Below the pieces are notes generated by a model. It saw only the letters and a list, made by a program, of their open reading frames with translations. It ran no database searches and was not told the DNA's origin. From the NCBI GenBank assembly GCA_022820485.1, contig JAJEFJ010000082.1, positions 1-64,000 on the forward strand: a stretch of 64,000 nucleotides of DNA. Direction: 5' to 3'. Numbering within the stretch: position 1 is the stretch's first letter; each line of letters begins with the position of its first letter. Made by a program: the position numbers and the translations under genes. Shown in pieces: positions 26,201 through 32,740 of the stretch. The stretch is from Candidatus Latescibacterota bacterium. Lineage in GTDB: Bacteria > Latescibacterota > UBA2968 > UBA8231.

Positions 26201-26681
26201 GGTGGTTCGGGGCCTGTACAAGCTGATGGCGTACAAGGACGAATACGAGGTCGCGCGGTTGGCGACGCGCAACAGCAGCGAAGAGCGGATGCGCGCCCTG
26301 TTCGACGGGGAGGTGGAAATCGTCCGGCAACTGCATCCGCCTACGATGCGGCGTTTGCTCAAGGGCAAGATCGGCTTCGGCAAGGGCATGCGCCCGGCGC
26401 TAGTGCTGCTGAGTCGGCTAAAGGGATTGCGCGGAACCGCCTTCGACATCTTTGGACGCACGGAGGCGCGGCGCTTGGAGCGTGCGTTGGTAGGCTGGTA
26501 CTGCGGGCTGATCGAAGAGATTCTACCGGAACTGACCGAAGAAAACTATGGGCTTGCTGTGGAAATCGCCGAATTGCCGGACGGCATTCGCGGATACGAG
26601 CATGTAAAAGAGGCGTCGGCTGCCCAAGCCAAGCAGCGAGCTGAGCGCTTGTTGACGGAGTTGCGTGCGAAATATCCTTAG
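23259..26681 (+). CDS. fused indolepyruvate/2-oxoacid:ferredoxin oxidoreductase
   Basis: A 1140-residue single-chain enzyme that oxidatively decarboxylates aryl or other 2-oxoacids with CoA, TPP and ferredoxin. In order: pyrimidine/transketolase domains (GYEGSPLGGLD), TPP-binding region (GAGGSIYSGWAPF, then FNGAVALTGGQTPGG), one 4Fe-4S cluster region with Cys603, Cys606 and Cys609 plus a downstream CAQDGLCIDGECPSF, and a gamma-subunit domain starting AMGRGGTGVVTISHLIAYAA. Length and order match the long fused indolepyruvate ferredoxin oxidoreductases of Proteobacteria and relatives. The gene stands alone. Confidence 0.93.
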   Translation: MKLDIQDKFLQRDGRVFLTGMEAIVRLVREKQERDQATGHVNQTYFTGYEGSPLGGLDLKIVAQLEMLNELGRTVHQFGINEKTAASAVLGSQFAASGDIDAFWYGKAHGTMWIPDEVWLANLSGTGARGAMVLLSGEDHRSKSSVSPGASDWVLRSSMVPIFYPASVEDVIRLGLHAVALSRHAGVVTALKLATPVCDGASTVDLAGVRPDIALPERPFAKRFNQIVMATGALPMQQQLVEEKWPLVEAYVRANDLNRIVAADAGGGVGIVAVGKSYADVRQALDYLGLRVPVLHLAVSYPLDCEIVRTFARGLQRIYVVEEPGPFVEEGVKAALWGTDVEAVYGQWDEDGQPLIPAHGEVDPEELALKLGPRLGAAPERLAELQRVLDRTYPTVPRVTPMSCGGCPYNTFRDLHEKPGGAIGCSSIRAIEAYDSGVLYIPTMGAGGSIYSGWAPFNGNQHIYQYLGDGSYFHSGRGAIQSCVQGEVNITFLLLFNGAVALTGGQTPGGQRPVSDVVQELLGLGVVKVGIVSEDTARYRHLDGERIAVFGLERHAEALEQFKEIAGTTVIILDKECATEKGRRRRRQGLTPDEYVLIDEDICEGCGDCYAQSEGCAALYSVATEFGDKTQVRQAQCAQDGLCIDGECPSFAVVKPAKGTRLRRRRPEPLDELPEPPECPLERPYAIFAMGRGGTGVVTISHLIAYAAMMEGKYVYLSNNTGLAQKGGPVEAPIVISAAEQPVFNRLFPGEVDLYLGFDLLRASEPDNLKYAAPERTRAFVSTAEIANAEMNRNPRTQPFPEAAQLRALIDRCTSKDNVYLDTYWLAERLFSDTIFANMLLLGAAYQAGVLPLQAASIEQAIVLNGQAVENNVQAFRWGRLAVADPARVERALGTQQVSADQTLAEVKERLVHDMAARALLDEGLAALADLNAEGQKELGVRLAELCAYQDVAYAQRYLGFVCQVWEVDRGLSHGLQLTRAVVRGLYKLMAYKDEYEVARLATRNSSEERMRALFDGEVEIVRQLHPPTMRRLLKGKIGFGKGMRPALVLLSRLKGLRGTAFDIFGRTEARRLERALVGWYCGLIEEILPELTEENYGLAVEIAELPDGIRGYEHVKEASAAQAKQRAERLLTELRAKYP

Positions 26682-26743
26682 AAGCGCTCTTCAGCAATTG
26701 TCGCTACGTTGCTAATAAGTTGGAATAACGGTATCGTATTAAT

Positions 26744-26980
26744 ATGTCTCGGGCAAGGCATCCGAAAAAGGAAATTGAAGAGGCTCTAGTTAATGCAGAA
26801 TCGGCAGGATGGACAGTCACTCCTACAAAATCTGGTCATCGGTGGGGTGTGATACGATGTGCGAAAGCCGGTCGTCTTGGATGTCAGCATTCCGTCTGGT
26901 CCACACCTCGGAATCCTCAGAATCATGCCCGGCATTTGCTGCGCATGGTGCATAAATGCCCGCACAGGAGTAAACCGTAA
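26744..26980 (+). CDS. small HicA-like protein, first gene of a two-gene unit
   Basis: 78 residues beginning MSRARHPKKEIEEALVNAESAGWTV and containing GHRWGVIRC and a CQHSVWSTPRNP segment. Two or three Cys plus His suggest a metal site. The pattern (basic start, central GHxWG, SxxSTP) is that of a HicA-like fold family that I recall being paired with the kind of gene found next. Toxin activity is an inference. The next gene starts 12 bases after the stop. Confidence 0.7.
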   Translation: MSRARHPKKEIEEALVNAESAGWTVTPTKSGHRWGVIRCAKAGRLGCQHSVWSTPRNPQNHARHLLRMVHKCPHRSKP

Positions 26981-26992
26981 GGGGGACACGAG

Positions 26993-27280
26993 ATGCAAAC
27001 CTACCACTTTACGCTGATTGTTGAGGGCCCCGATATGCAAGATGAGGTTATGATCAATGCCCTCTTTGAGAACGGCTGTGACGACGGAACCGTTGGCCGG
27101 TCAGATGGAGTTCAATTCATAGTTTTCGACCGTGAAGCGGCGAGTCCTGTCGAGGCGGTGCGGTCAGCGATCAACGACATTGAGCAGACGCGAGGGCTAA
27201 AGGTCATTAGGATTGCCGACACCGATTTGGTTTCCCATGATGAGATTACAGACTACATCAAGATGGAGCATCCCGCTTGA
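26993..27280 (+). CDS. small conserved protein, second gene of the unit
   Basis: 95 residues: YHFTLIVEGPDMQDEVMINALFENGCDDGTVGRSDGV, then EAASPVEAVRSAINDIEQTRGLKVIRIADTDLVSHDEITDYI. This matches, from memory, a common family of short proteins (DALFEAGCDDATV... LVEADPDLVSLSDIADL) often ending in a helix-turn-helix-like segment and linked to HicA-like partners. A role as antitoxin is plausible but unproved. A GGGGGACACGAG ribosome site precedes ATG at 26993. Confidence 0.72.
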   Translation: MQTYHFTLIVEGPDMQDEVMINALFENGCDDGTVGRSDGVQFIVFDREAASPVEAVRSAINDIEQTRGLKVIRIADTDLVSHDEITDYIKMEHPA

Positions 27281-27338
27281 CCAATGCGTAAAATCAGGTA
27301 GTGTCTCAGGTTGAATGGGGACGTATGAGGAAGAGAAC

Positions 27339-27366
27339 TTGCTTCGATGGGGAATTTTGGTATAGT
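27339..27366 (+). promoter_or_regulatory. predicted sigma-70 promoter for the small-gene cluster
   Basis: TTGCTT (27339-27344), 16-base spacer, TATAGT (27361-27366). It lies downstream of the preceding gene pair and points into the 27.4-28.2 kb genes. Confidence 0.5.
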
Positions 27367-27387
27367 CATTGCAGTAACACTTCATAT

Positions 27388-27420
27388 CCCCGCTGGTTGT
27401 CCTTTGGACGGGTAGCGGGG
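27388..27420 (+). ncRNA. structured 5' leader element
   Basis: CCCCGCT (27388-27394) pairs with AGCGGGG (27414-27420). Inside, GTCC (27399-27402) pairs with GGAC (27406-27409) around a TTT loop, leaving a symmetric 4/4 internal loop (GGTT/GGGT). It begins about 20 bases after the predicted -10 box and has no T-run, so it looks like a structured leader and not a terminator. No known riboswitch class is recognised. Confidence 0.4.
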
Positions 27421-27462
27421 CATCCCTTTGCCTGAAACGCTGTAATGGCTAATCCTAATTCT

Positions 27463-27656
27463 ATGTATCCCCCCAAGTAAAGCAACACCCTTGCTGCTCG
27501 TGCGGTTACTATCGCAACGAAGCCAAGAAGTTGCATAACCTAAACGACTTCCTTTCTGTTCAGAACGCCGAGTTAGAAAGGGAAGTTCTGTCCCTAAGGT
27601 GGCGGTTGCGCCAAGCCGAGCTTCCGTCTCCAATTTCACTCATGGACGTGAGATGA
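27463..27656 (+). pseudogene. probable small zinc-ribbon/coiled-coil gene broken at a C6 tract
   Basis: ATG at 27463 reads MYPPK and stops. With one extra C in the run CCCCCC (27469-27474) it would continue for 64 codons to a TGA at 27654-27656, giving CCSCGYY followed by a heptad-like helix (KLHNLNDFLSVQNAELEREV, then LSLRWRLRQAE). That downstream frame is open, protein-like and ends in an ATGA overlap with the next gene, which supports it being real. The break could be phase variation, a true mutation or an assembly error. Confidence 0.5.
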
Positions 27657-27850
27657 TGAATCAAAATCTAGTAGTACAACTGAAAACAGACACACTAAAA
27701 GCTCTCTTTGAAGGGGTTAAGCATCTCGCAAACGAGATTAAAGAAGATAAGCTCCACGTCCCGGAGATAGAGCAATATGCTCTTGCCACCAAGAATTTAT
27801 CGGAAGCGGCCGAGAAGCTTGATAAGATTGATCCAGTAGCGTTGGCTTAA
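27653..27850 (+). CDS. small helical protein of unknown function
   Basis: 65 residues, mostly charged helix (VQLKTDTLKALFEGVKHLANEIKEDKLHVPEIEQYALATKNLSEAAEKLDKI in outline). ATG at 27653 (or 27656) follows GGACGTGAG and overlaps the stop of the broken upstream frame. No family recognised. It sits in an AT-rich run of small co-directional genes. Confidence 0.6.
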   Translation: MMNQNLVVQLKTDTLKALFEGVKHLANEIKEDKLHVPEIEQYALATKNLSEAAEKLDKIDPVALA

Positions 27851-27863
27851 GAAGGAAGAAACC

Positions 27864-28199
27864 ATGAACTCAAAATCGTGTTGCAAGAAGGCTATGAGCG
27901 AGGCGATTCATAAAACGGTCTCAATGGTTGAATCTGAATTCGGGATTCAAGTTAGAAGGAGTTCGACTCCCAGTGAGAGTAGAGAAAATCTGCTCATTGC
28001 ATTGAGAAGGCACATTGAGCAGGAAGTTATACGAAGAACTCTTTCAAAAATCCAATCTGCGACGGGTATTTATACTGAGGGCCAATCCGATAACGAGCGA
28101 ATGGCCAATCTCATGGCTGTATTAGAAGACGGATTCGATGAAGGAAACTGCAGGGAATATTATTTAGATGAGGACGGCTACTATACGAGGTGCGAATGA
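27864..28199 (+). CDS. small hypothetical protein
   Basis: 111 residues, helical, with a Cys pair near the start (NSKSCCKKAMSEAI) and a repeated helical theme: KTVSMVESEFGIQVRRSSTPSESRENLLIALR resembles RTLSKIQSATGIYTEGQSDNERMANLMAVLE, suggesting an internal duplication of about 50 residues. The acidic end (YYLDEDGYYTRCE) is distinct. GAAGGAAGAA precedes ATG at 27864. No known family. Confidence 0.6.
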   Translation: MNSKSCCKKAMSEAIHKTVSMVESEFGIQVRRSSTPSESRENLLIALRRHIEQEVIRRTLSKIQSATGIYTEGQSDNERMANLMAVLEDGFDEGNCREYYLDEDGYYTRCE

Positions 28200-28279
28200 A
28201 GCAGGGCCTTCTTCTATTGGTTTTCCTGATGAACTGGCTTTTTGAAAAGGGGCTCGATGGTAGCTGGCTAGGACCATGA
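28196..28279 (+). CDS. possible 27-residue hydrophobic peptide
   Basis: ATG at 28196 overlaps the preceding stop as ATGA and encodes MKQGLLLLVFLMNWLFEKGL and seven more residues. The hydrophobic core would span part of a membrane. It could be a real small membrane protein or the start of a decayed gene. There is no independent support beyond the overlap. Confidence 0.25.
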   Translation: MKQGLLLLVFLMNWLFEKGLDGSWLGP

Positions 28280-28327
28280 AAACGGAAATGGACTTCTCGT
28301 CCGTGAACCCGTAATCATTGGAGTTTG

Positions 28328-28588
28328 CTATTTGTTATCGGATTTGGCGTCCTTTACCACCATTTTTATAAAGCCACCCGTTGATCCATGGAAATTGTCA
28401 AACTGTTTAATGGGACGGACCAGTGTCAGACCCGAATATTCGGAGTACAAAGTAATAGTACTGTCACTGATTACGAATCGGTACCTATCTTTAAAAGTTG
28501 AGTACTTACCCGATATGATATTCGGGTCTGATTTTTTATCGATGGATACGGACTTAGATCGCCGTACCTTGTCCCTCCTGTTTTTCAT
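28328..28588 (-). CDS. possible small basic protein of unknown function
   Basis: 86 residues: a basic N-terminus (KNRRDKVRRSKS), then a beta-rich stretch (YRFVISDSTITLYSEYSG). Composition is more protein-like than the overlapping rightward frame, and GAAAG lies upstream of ATG at 28588. It is oriented opposite to the flanking small genes. No family recognised, so it may not be a gene. Confidence 0.35.
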   Translation of the reverse strand: MKNRRDKVRRSKSVSIDKKSDPNIISGKYSTFKDRYRFVISDSTITLYSEYSGLTLVRPIKQFDNFHGSTGGFIKMVVKDAKSDNK

Positions 28589-28632
28589 TCGGACTTTCAG
28601 TTCGGCCAGTCTAGCCAGCAGAAAGAGGTCTA

Positions 28633-28899
28633 ATGCTAATGGAAAATCCTATTCCGACAAAAGGATTTTATGATCCTATATTGCAGGTTTTAAGAGAGAT
28701 GGGGGGAAGTGGAAGTCCGGCCGAAGTAGTGAAAAGAGTTGGTCAGATTCTAAAGGACGACTTGAAAGAATCTGATTGGGAGGCATTGGAGACTAAGCCT
28801 GTTCGTTGGATAAACAGATGCCATCGAGCGCGAATCGGGTTGATTGATACGGGTAAGATGAGGGGTGATTCTCCTGTGGGATTATGGGAGATAGTTTGA
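28633..28899 (+). CDS. stand-alone Mrr-N-type winged-helix protein
   Basis: 88 residues (or 86 from the second ATG). The segment PILQVLREMGGSGSPAEVVKRVGQIL, then RWINRCHRARIGLIDTGKMRGDSPVGLWEI, matches the N-terminal winged-helix domain of Mrr-type restriction systems. The nuclease domain that normally follows is absent. It may bind DNA as part of a regulatory or defence unit. The C-terminal SPxGxWxI ending is shared with the N-terminal domain of the next protein on the opposite strand. Confidence 0.7.
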   Translation: MLMENPIPTKGFYDPILQVLREMGGSGSPAEVVKRVGQILKDDLKESDWEALETKPVRWINRCHRARIGLIDTGKMRGDSPVGLWEIV

Positions 28900-29054
28900 G
28901 TGCTTGACATTTTCGTATGCTTTGGCTACGACGCGTCAGCTACCTCTGCTATTCAAAGGAGACGATTTTGTGCAGACAGGCATTAGTCGGAGATGTAGCT
29001 CAAGAGCCGAAGTGTGATTGACTGGACTATTTTAGATCGTCCGCACGACGCAAT

Positions 29055-29795
29055 TTATGTGGAATTATCGTCTGCTGTATCATCCTGTTGGTCACCGGAG
29101 GTTAGGGGTAGAAGAATGGCGTGAATTTCTTCTACTTCGCTTGGGCTAGTGACAAACCACTCTGCGCCTAGAGCCCCTTTCATTTGCTTGCCGTCCTTGG
29201 CCAAAAGTTTGTGTATTGCCTTCTCCAGTTCAAGCGGCTTGTCGGTTTGGATACGAAGCGCGATTTTGGGCTTCTCTGGCATCGCTGTAGCCGCTTGTGA
29301 TTCAACTCTGATGGCTGGGTCGTGCTCACTTTTGCCAATTTTGCATGGCCAAGAAGATTCTCCTCTCAATTTTGCCAACTGCCGATAAGCGGGATAGTAG
29401 TAGAGATAAACCGAACCTTTTCCAGATCCCACGGTCTTTTCTTCGGGAGAATCGGGTTGGTCGTTTTGGATAATTTCTTCCTCATCGGATACCTGAGGTG
29501 GTTCGACGCTTTCGACAGTCCTTGTTTCAAGGGAGTCGGAGTTTGAGCTGATTCGCCATATTCCTATGGAAGGATTTTCAGCTTTTCCTTCTAACTTCAT
29601 ATCGGCTAGCGTCTTCTTGAAAACGCCAACAGCTTGGCCTCGCGGTGGTGAGCCTCCTCGATCGCGGTGAATTTTGACTATGGTGTCAATGATCTTCTGC
29701 CTCTCAGCAATCTTACCCGAGAATTCCTCTATGATGAGCTCTCGGGCAATCAACCGTGTGAGGGGCATTCTAACATACTCATAGTTGTTGTTCAT
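29055..29795 (-). CDS. winged-helix plus T5orf172/GIY-YIG-like domain protein
   Basis: 246 aa. Residues 1-80 form a helical DNA-binding-like domain ending NPSIGIWRI. An acidic linker of about 45 residues follows. Residues about 127-232 carry a T5orf172/MUG113-type GIY-YIG relative: SVYLYYYPAYRQLAKL, WPCKIGKSEHDPAIRVESQ, LELEKAIHKLLA and GAEWFVTSPSEV. Such domains are seen in phage and mobile-element proteins and may cut DNA. ATG at 29795. Neighbours are small AT-rich genes and Gfo/Idh genes. Confidence 0.72.
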   Translation of the reverse strand: MNNNYEYVRMPLTRLIARELIIEEFSGKIAERQKIIDTIVKIHRDRGGSPPRGQAVGVFKKTLADMKLEGKAENPSIGIWRISSNSDSLETRTVESVEPPQVSDEEEIIQNDQPDSPEEKTVGSGKGSVYLYYYPAYRQLAKLRGESSWPCKIGKSEHDPAIRVESQAATAMPEKPKIALRIQTDKPLELEKAIHKLLAKDGKQMKGALGAEWFVTSPSEVEEIHAILLPLTSGDQQDDTADDNST

Positions 29796-29878
29796 AATTG
29801 ATTTCCCTTGTTGCGGTGTCTCCCTAGCTAGCTGGTTACCCCTTAGTTTGGATCATTTCTGATCGGTTACTATCTGTA

Positions 29879-30715
29879 CTAGAGATTGACCAAAACCGGT
29901 TGGCTCGTCCTCAGCGCCCGCCGCAAGCCGCTGAGCAGAGCTTGGCCGCTGTCGCCTGAGTGCTCGCTCGGCGCATTCTCTTTTTCTAAAAAATCGCGCA
30001 ACCACGCTAGCTCAGCAGGGGGAGTTGCCGCGTCGGGCACGACGTGGGTTCCCTTGGCGCTGGCTAGGACGATTCCGCTGTGTGCGGCACTGGACGAGAT
30101 TACGCCGCCCCGGCCCAATAAGGTCAACTCGGCGAGCGCCGGCTGGGGAGCGACGACTAGCTGAATCGCCGCGCTGCTGGGAGCCGTGGCGGTCAGCACT
30201 ACTTGGTAGGCGCGGCCGTGGCGGTTGGCGCAGAGATGTACCTGAGTAGGGCTTTCGCCTAGCAGGTCGCTGGCAAGGGATAACTGGCCACAGGCGGTCC
30301 ACCACGCCGGTAGCAATCCCGGCTCCTGGACGCCAGACACGAGGCGCAAATAGACCGGCTCGGCAAACGAAGGATCGCGCCGCTTCTGTAGCACCTTGGC
30401 AAACAAGGGCGACCCGCGATGGACGCCGCCACTGGCGATGGGCTGGTCGGCCTTGGGCACTGGCCCGGCGCAGAGGACGGCGACGCCAGTCTGGAGGCAG
30501 GTGTGGACGTCGTTGTGGAGGTCTGCATAAGGCGAGAGGAAGGCGCAGATGCGGGGGCTGGTCGCTTGGAGCATGGCCGGCAAGTCGGTGAAAAAAGGCA
30601 GGTCGGTGTCGGGGTTCCGACGCGCTGGGTAGTACAGGCCCTTGATCGGCAGGGCGGCGGCGAGTTGGCCGACGAGGGGGTTGAGGGCGGGATGGGCGCT
30701 GAGGGCGATAGTCAT
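29879..30715 (-). CDS. Gfo/Idh-related protein lacking the NAD motif
   Basis: 278 aa. The stretch SPRICAFLSPYADLHNDVHTCLQTGVAVLCAGPVPKAD parallels the AxxxGKHVLCEKPLA strand of Gfo/Idh/MocA dehydrogenases, but the GxGxxG dinucleotide-binding turn and the EKP catalytic Lys are missing. The rest is not recognised. It overlaps the stop of the upstream dehydrogenase gene (30712-30715), so it is probably a non-catalytic partner or degenerate paralogue. Confidence 0.6.
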   Translation of the reverse strand: MTIALSAHPALNPLVGQLAAALPIKGLYYPARRNPDTDLPFFTDLPAMLQATSPRICAFLSPYADLHNDVHTCLQTGVAVLCAGPVPKADQPIASGGVHRGSPLFAKVLQKRRDPSFAEPVYLRLVSGVQEPGLLPAWWTACGQLSLASDLLGESPTQVHLCANRHGRAYQVVLTATAPSSAAIQLVVAPQPALAELTLLGRGGVISSSAAHSGIVLASAKGTHVVPDAATPPAELAWLRDFLEKENAPSEHSGDSGQALLSGLRRALRTSQPVLVNL

Positions 30716-31848
30716 AGCTCTTGCTCCAGCGGCAGGTCAACGGCCGCGTTGCACTCGACGGCGCGGTAGCCAGCGAGAATAATTTCCATCAAATCCCGCG
30801 CTTGGCGCACGCCATAGCGGGTCGGGCGGTCGTTGTCGATGGCGGCGACCAAATCGTCGAGCCCGGCTGATAGACCCGCTGTGTCCTCGGATAGGGCAGC
30901 GGTTGGGACGGGTGGTCCTCCGTGCCACTGCATGGGATCCTGGGGGTCGGGCTGATAGTCGTAGCCGGTGCTGTAGTCGCGCAGATAAGCGTCCAACGCC
31001 GGTCTTTTAGCGTCTATAGTAGCGCTCTGGCGGGTGCCGATTAGGTACGCCCGCGATGGTCCGCCTTGGGGATGGGAGGCCGTGCCGATGCGACCGCCGC
31101 ACAAGGTTGCCACGCGGCCGTCGGCATCGGTCATGGTCAGCGTGCCAAAATCGTCGCAGCCGTGGACACCATGTTCGGGGAAGAAGAAGGCCCCGGCGTG
31201 GCCGACGACGTGGCGGATGGGGCCGAGGCATTCTTGGATTAGGCCGACGGCGTACGCACCCACTGTGAGCAACTCTCTTTTGATGTCGGGGTATTTCCAT
31301 CGGCCGTTGGGTGAGACAAAGCTGCGGCGTTGGGTTATCGGGCGCGGCCAGCCCTTGCCGAACATTACATCGACGTGGACGCCGAGCAGGGTACCCAAAT
31401 CGCCGCTGGCGAGGACTTGGCGGGTGTGCTGGGCGAGGGTGCCGTAGGCGTAGCCGGGGATGATCGCCCGGACGCCGGTGCGTTCGACTGAGGCTGCGGA
31501 CGCCTCGGACTCGGCGAGGGTGGCCCCGGGAAACTTGTCGATCCACAGGTGCTTGCCGGCCTCGGCCGCGCGGACGATGAGTGCGGACCGCCGTTCGATC
31601 TCGCAGCCGACGCTGACAATATTGATGGCCGGATCGTCGATAGACTCGTCGAGGTCCTCTGAGTAGGGCACGCCGAGTTGGCCAGCCCATTGCTGGTTGT
31701 AGGCGCGCAAGTCCGGGTCGATGTCGGGGTAGTCGGCGACGCCGATGATGCGCAGGCGGGGATGGGCCTGATACAGGGGGATGAAGTGCTGCTGGTGGCT
31801 GTGCTTGCTGAAGCTGACCAGCAGAATACCGTAGGTTTCATTGGGCAT
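30712..31848 (-). CDS. Gfo/Idh/MocA-family oxidoreductase
   Basis: 378 aa. An N-terminal Rossmann-like part (YGILLVSFSKHSHQQHFIPLYQAHPRLRIIGVADYPD) has a degenerate glycine motif. HLWIDKFPGATLAESEA replaces the usual EKPLA, keeping Lys as the likely catalytic residue. The C-terminal alpha/beta domain (MFGKGWPRPITQRRSF, ELLTVGAYAVGLIQ) is normal. Presumably acts on a sugar or inositol derivative; substrate unknown. ATG at 31848, overlapping its partner downstream. Confidence 0.8.
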   Translation of the reverse strand: MPNETYGILLVSFSKHSHQQHFIPLYQAHPRLRIIGVADYPDIDPDLRAYNQQWAGQLGVPYSEDLDESIDDPAINIVSVGCEIERRSALIVRAAEAGKHLWIDKFPGATLAESEASAASVERTGVRAIIPGYAYGTLAQHTRQVLASGDLGTLLGVHVDVMFGKGWPRPITQRRSFVSPNGRWKYPDIKRELLTVGAYAVGLIQECLGPIRHVVGHAGAFFFPEHGVHGCDDFGTLTMTDADGRVATLCGGRIGTASHPQGGPSRAYLIGTRQSATIDAKRPALDAYLRDYSTGYDYQPDPQDPMQWHGGPPVPTAALSEDTAGLSAGLDDLVAAIDNDRPTRYGVRQARDLMEIILAGYRAVECNAAVDLPLEQEL

Positions 31849-31930
31849 GATGGTTCCTCGTTGGCCTTGGAGGCTTGGGCGTGGTAATGCAGTCGGAATT
31901 TACTTGTATTTTTATTTTCATAAAAGTGCT

Positions 31931-32311
31931 TCACCGGGCATAGGGCTGGGCTACACCTAGGCCGGGCACCATCCGATAATGCTTGAGGTTGAAGGTACAC
32001 AGCGTCGCTGACGAACCAATCGCACAAGCTGCAATTAAGGCATCCAACAAGCCTAGGTTATGCGAGAGGTGATAGGACGTAAAATCAGTCAAGGCACGTT
32101 GGCAGTCAGCAGCGGTGGGCCACACCACTGGTAAGGGCGCGACTAATTTCAACGCCTGCTGAACCTGCCCAGCATTTTGGGCGTCCTGAATCAGCTCCAT
32201 GATCACGAAGCCAGGCACAGCCGGAAGTTCGATCAAGCCAGCAAACCAAGTCAGCGCTGGAGTATGCTCGCGCTGAATGTCAATGAGCACATCAGTATCG
32301 AGGAGATACAA
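31931..32311 (-). CDS. VapC-type PIN-domain toxin
   Basis: 126 aa. PIN signature residues: Asp5 in MYLLDTDVLIDI, Glu in FVIMELIQDAQ, Asp in HNLGLLDALIAACAIG and the final NLKHYRMVPGL. It acts as an RNase when released from the antitoxin encoded three bases upstream. This is a second VapBC-type module, different in sequence from the one at 7665. ATG at 32311. Confidence 0.9.
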   Translation of the reverse strand: MYLLDTDVLIDIQREHTPALTWFAGLIELPAVPGFVIMELIQDAQNAGQVQQALKLVAPLPVVWPTAADCQRALTDFTSYHLSHNLGLLDALIAACAIGSSATLCTFNLKHYRMVPGLGVAQPYAR

Positions 32312-32314
32312 AGA

Positions 32315-32575
32315 CTATTCCCGTATTCGTTTTTCCACCTTATGACGGAGTTGACGGGCGAGCGCTTGGCTATCGGTGATATGAGATCGCGTTCCAAGGA
32401 GCCCTTCTCGTTGCCAATAGGCGACCAATTCTGCACCCGAGGTCGGTGCAGCCTCAATAGACGACCTAGCGGAAAGGAGACGTAAGACGTACTCCGCGAG
32501 AGACACCCCCATTTGCGTCGCTTCTGTTGTCAATTCACGTTCCAATTCTTTGGGAAGGTCGAGCCTGATACTCAT
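32315..32575 (-). CDS. VapB-type ribbon-helix-helix antitoxin
   Basis: 86 residues. MSIRLDLPKELERELTTEATQMGVSLAEYVLRLL is a ribbon-helix-helix DNA-binding domain; the remaining half (GAELVAYWQREGLLGTRSHITDSQALARQLR) would wrap the toxin. ATG at 32575 lies upstream of the PIN gene with a three-base gap, so the pair is an operon and probably autoregulated. Confidence 0.85.
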   Translation of the reverse strand: MSIRLDLPKELERELTTEATQMGVSLAEYVLRLLSARSSIEAAPTSGAELVAYWQREGLLGTRSHITDSQALARQLRHKVEKRIRE

Positions 32576-32740
32576 AGTTGGTCTCCTTGGCTTTCTCTAC
32601 TTCTGCTATCGCTAAATTTGGGTAATGACGATAGCAGCGCCGATACCTCTGATATACGGCAAAAGCGCCTTGGGCCGCAATCAGCTTGACAGCGGTCGCC
32701 CCCCAAGCCTATCCTAGCAGCTTCACACAAGGAGGAAAAT

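Noticed and set aside
27382..27639. 86-codon leftward frame
   Set aside because: It overlaps the better rightward reading with the Cys cluster, coiled coil and ATGA junction; its own start lacks a ribosome site.
28332..28673. 113-codon rightward frame
   Set aside because: Starts at TTG without a ribosome site, overlaps the winged-helix gene and has less protein-like composition than the leftward frame.
28986..29012. tRNA gene
   Set aside because: TAGCTCA-like start but no D-loop, anticodon arm or T-arm can be built.
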